NCBI GenBank assembly: GCA_964400655.1
Contig: CAYNVN010000086.1
Location: forward strand, 1 to 15,906
Length of the DNA stretch: 15,906 bases
Reading direction: 5' to 3'
From: B16-G9 sp964400655
Lineage (GTDB): Bacteria > Bacteroidota > Bacteroidia > Bacteroidales > F082
Under the pieces are notes generated by a model. That model made no database searches and had not been told where the DNA came from. It saw only the letters and a program-made list of their open reading frames with translations. The position numbers were made by a program, and so were the translations under genes. Below, piece after piece: positions 14,204-15,906 of this stretch (positions are counted from its first letter, which is position 1; the number at the start of each line of letters is the position of its first letter).

Positions 14204-15906
14204 ATGATAAACCTGTTAAAACAAAGCGTTAGAAATTTAGAAAGAAGTAAACTTTTGCTTTTTGTAAGTATGCCGGGTTTAGTTATCGGACTAACGGCTG
14301 CGCTGTTACTGATCTTTTACATCAAATTTGAGAGCAGCTTCGATGAATTTTTCCCCAATAAACAGCGGGTGGTCAGATTATACAATGCCGATATTGAAAA
14401 CGGAACTTTAAAAGTATTTCCTATCTGTTTAAGAGAAGCCTATACAGTGTTACCCGAACAAATACCCGAAATAGAGGCAGCCGCACAAATATACCGTTGG
14501 GGCAAAAGCAATATTATATTAAATAACAAACGCTTTATAAACCAAAGAGTTTTGTATGCCGACCAACCATTTTTTAAAGTCTTTGGCCTCAACTTAATCG
14601 AAGGGGAAAAAAACCGGGCACTTGCGAAAAAAAACAGTGTGGTAATTACAAATACACTGGCGCAAAAACTATTTAGTAACAACAATTGCCTCGGAAAAAT
14701 AATCAAAATTAACGATGATGAATTTACGGTAACCGGAATAGTTAATGAAATGCCGGTAAACACCCATTTTCATTTCGACCTGCTTGCTTCCATGTCCACC
14801 TTAAACCAAAACTATTTTGGCGGACTGGAATTTTTTACCTATTACCTGCTTAAAAACCAATCGGCTTTTAATCAGGCTAATAAAAAAATATCATCCGTTT
14901 ACAATCAGATACTTAAAAACCATTTTGATGGATTTATGGAAAACCCTAAGTCGGGTATCGAACCACTTACAAGTTTACATATGCACACCATTGCCGACTT
15001 CGACCTGTCGGAAAAAGCCGATATAAAAGGGATGTATATTATGGGTATTCTTGTCGCATTTATTTTGCTTATTGCCATTGTTAACCATGTTAATTTATTT
15101 GTGCTTTACGGCGAAAAGCGGTCGCTCGAAACCGGTATCCGTAAATCTTTCGGAGCAGGGTTTTTAAACCTGGCCGGACGTTTATATTTTGAAACCACAC
15201 TTTTTACCACTATAGCTTTTGCATTATCGTTTTTACTTATTGCAATCTTATTACCACGGTTTGCAAATCTTATTTATATCGATATTTCACAGTTTCATTT
15301 TATCAACCCCGTAACAATAACCGGAAGTGTTGTCGTATTTATCGTTATAATACTTCTTGCCGGAAGTTACCCCGCTGTTTATCTCTCAAAAATCAATATT
15401 ATCAACGCCATCAAAGGAGGTTCAGGCACCAAACAACGTAAAAAAATCCTGGCATTAATTTCGGTTTTGGTACAATTTACCATTAGTATTTTTTTAATAA
15501 CCGTTCTGTTAATAATTCATGCCCAACTCTCTTATCTAAAAAAATATCCGCTTGGATTTAATACTGAAAACGTAATCGGAATTTCGGGATTCGACAATAA
15601 AATCCGGTCAAAAAACAGTGCCATTAAAGAAGAACTGAAAAAACTGCCCTTTGTTATTAAACAGGCAACTTCGGCTCATTTTATGGGTGGTGGCTGCAGC
15701 GGCCAGATGCTATATAATTTCGGCCAGTCGGAATACGATGCAAAAGACATTAACGAATACAGAGTACAAGCCGGATTTTGCGAAACCATGCAATTTGACT
15801 TGTTAAAAGGAAGATTTTTTAACGGCACACCAGATGATAAATCGTGCATTATTTTAAATCAAAAAGCCGTACAAATGCTGGGCCTTAAAAATCCAATCGG
15901 AAAATC
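14204..15906 (+). CDS. MacB/FtsX-type ABC transporter permease (third of three, cut by the right edge)
   Basis: Translated from ATG at 14204 the frame stays open for 567 codons to the right edge. It begins MINLLKQSVRNLERSKLLLF, a typical permease N-terminus, with a first helix at about 18-42. A periplasmic domain follows (FKVFGLNLIEGEKNRALA, DDEFTVTGIVNEMP), then an FtsX cluster containing the coupling motif KRSLETGIRKSFGAG (R306). Further helices lead into a second periplasmic segment, which continues to the edge. It lies 116 bases after the second permease, longer than the 11- and 19-base gaps of the other junctions. An in-frame start was chosen because the ATG gives the expected basic/hydrophobic N-terminus; an earlier ATG at 14188 reads only 14 codons. 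Its C-terminal part, and probably the ATPase gene, lie beyond the window. Confidence 0.9.
   Translation, partial: MINLLKQSVRNLERSKLLLFVSMPGLVIGLTAALLLIFYIKFESSFDEFFPNKQRVVRLYNADIENGTLKVFPICLREAYTVLPEQIPEIEAAAQIYRWGKSNIILNNKRFINQRVLYADQPFFKVFGLNLIEGEKNRALAKKNSVVITNTLAQKLFSNNNCLGKIIKINDDEFTVTGIVNEMPVNTHFHFDLLASMSTLNQNYFGGLEFFTYYLLKNQSAFNQANKKISSVYNQILKNHFDGFMENPKSGIEPLTSLHMHTIADFDLSEKADIKGMYIMGILVAFILLIAIVNHVNLFVLYGEKRSLETGIRKSFGAGFLNLAGRLYFETTLFTTIAFALSFLLIAILLPRFANLIYIDISQFHFINPVTITGSVVVFIVIILLAGSYPAVYLSKINIINAIKGGSGTKQRKKILALISVLVQFTISIFLITVLLIIHAQLSYLKKYPLGFNTENVIGISGFDNKIRSKNSAIKEELKKLPFVIKQATSAHFMGGGCSGQMLYNFGQSEYDAKDINEYRVQAGFCETMQFDLLKGRFFNGTPDDKSCIILNQKAVQMLGLKNPIGK

Noticed and set aside
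14188..14232. 14-codon frame overlapping the start of the third permease
   Set aside because: Too short and out of frame with the permease; translational coupling is possible but nothing shows it.
14440..14763. Minus-strand frame of 107 codons
   Set aside because: It is antisense to the third permease, whose plus-strand reading has the family's motifs.

Overview
The window looks like chromosomal DNA of a member of the Bacteroidota, probably class Bacteroidia (an inference from style; no marker gene for taxonomy is present). The evidence is two secreted multidomain proteins ending in type IX secretion system (T9SS) type A sorting tails, an EF-hand/dockerin-like C-terminal repeat of the kind common in this phylum, ABC permeases of about 800 residues with no fused ATPase, A-rich leaders without Shine-Dalgarno sequences, and moderate AT richness.

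Block 1 (1-2911) is a set of co-oriented surface-protein genes: the 3' end of a protein with two tandem Ca-binding-like repeats, a 769-residue T9SS-exported surface protein with a possibly cohesin-like N-terminus, and an 83-residue protein with a signal peptide and a Gly-rich motif/helix/basic tail that resembles a protein-sorting signal. Gaps are 17-18 bases, and a strong hairpin terminator closes the block.

Block 2 (2912-3771) is an 860-base non-coding region built almost entirely of repeats. It holds a 168-base element with inverted ends, a decayed extra copy of one end, 22- and 42-base direct repeats, an octamer tandem tract, GC-rich hairpins and an 11-base tandem duplication. I see no credible gene in it.

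Block 3 (3772-6244) is one gene for a secreted calcineurin/purple-acid-phosphatase-like metallophosphoesterase with FN3, phosphoesterase, Ig-like, beta-sandwich and T9SS tail modules. A second strong hairpin terminator follows.

Block 4 (6468 to the end) is a tripartite efflux locus of MacAB-TolC type: a TolC-like outer-membrane factor, a HlyD/MacA-like membrane-fusion adaptor, and three successive MacB/FtsX-type permeases. The third permease runs off the right edge. No ATP-binding subunit is encoded in the window, so it must lie outside it, most simply just downstream. A heptamer tandem repeat (7848-7910) sits between the TolC and adaptor genes and shares words with the Block 2 repeats. Beneath the 5' end of the TolC gene, the minus strand carries an open frame that reads like the tail of a small membrane protein and may be a gene remnant.

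The gene content itself is ordinary for Bacteroidota. The points most worth a second look are the repeat mosaic, the 83-residue tail-sorted protein, the minus-strand remnant, and the ATPase-less run of three permeases.
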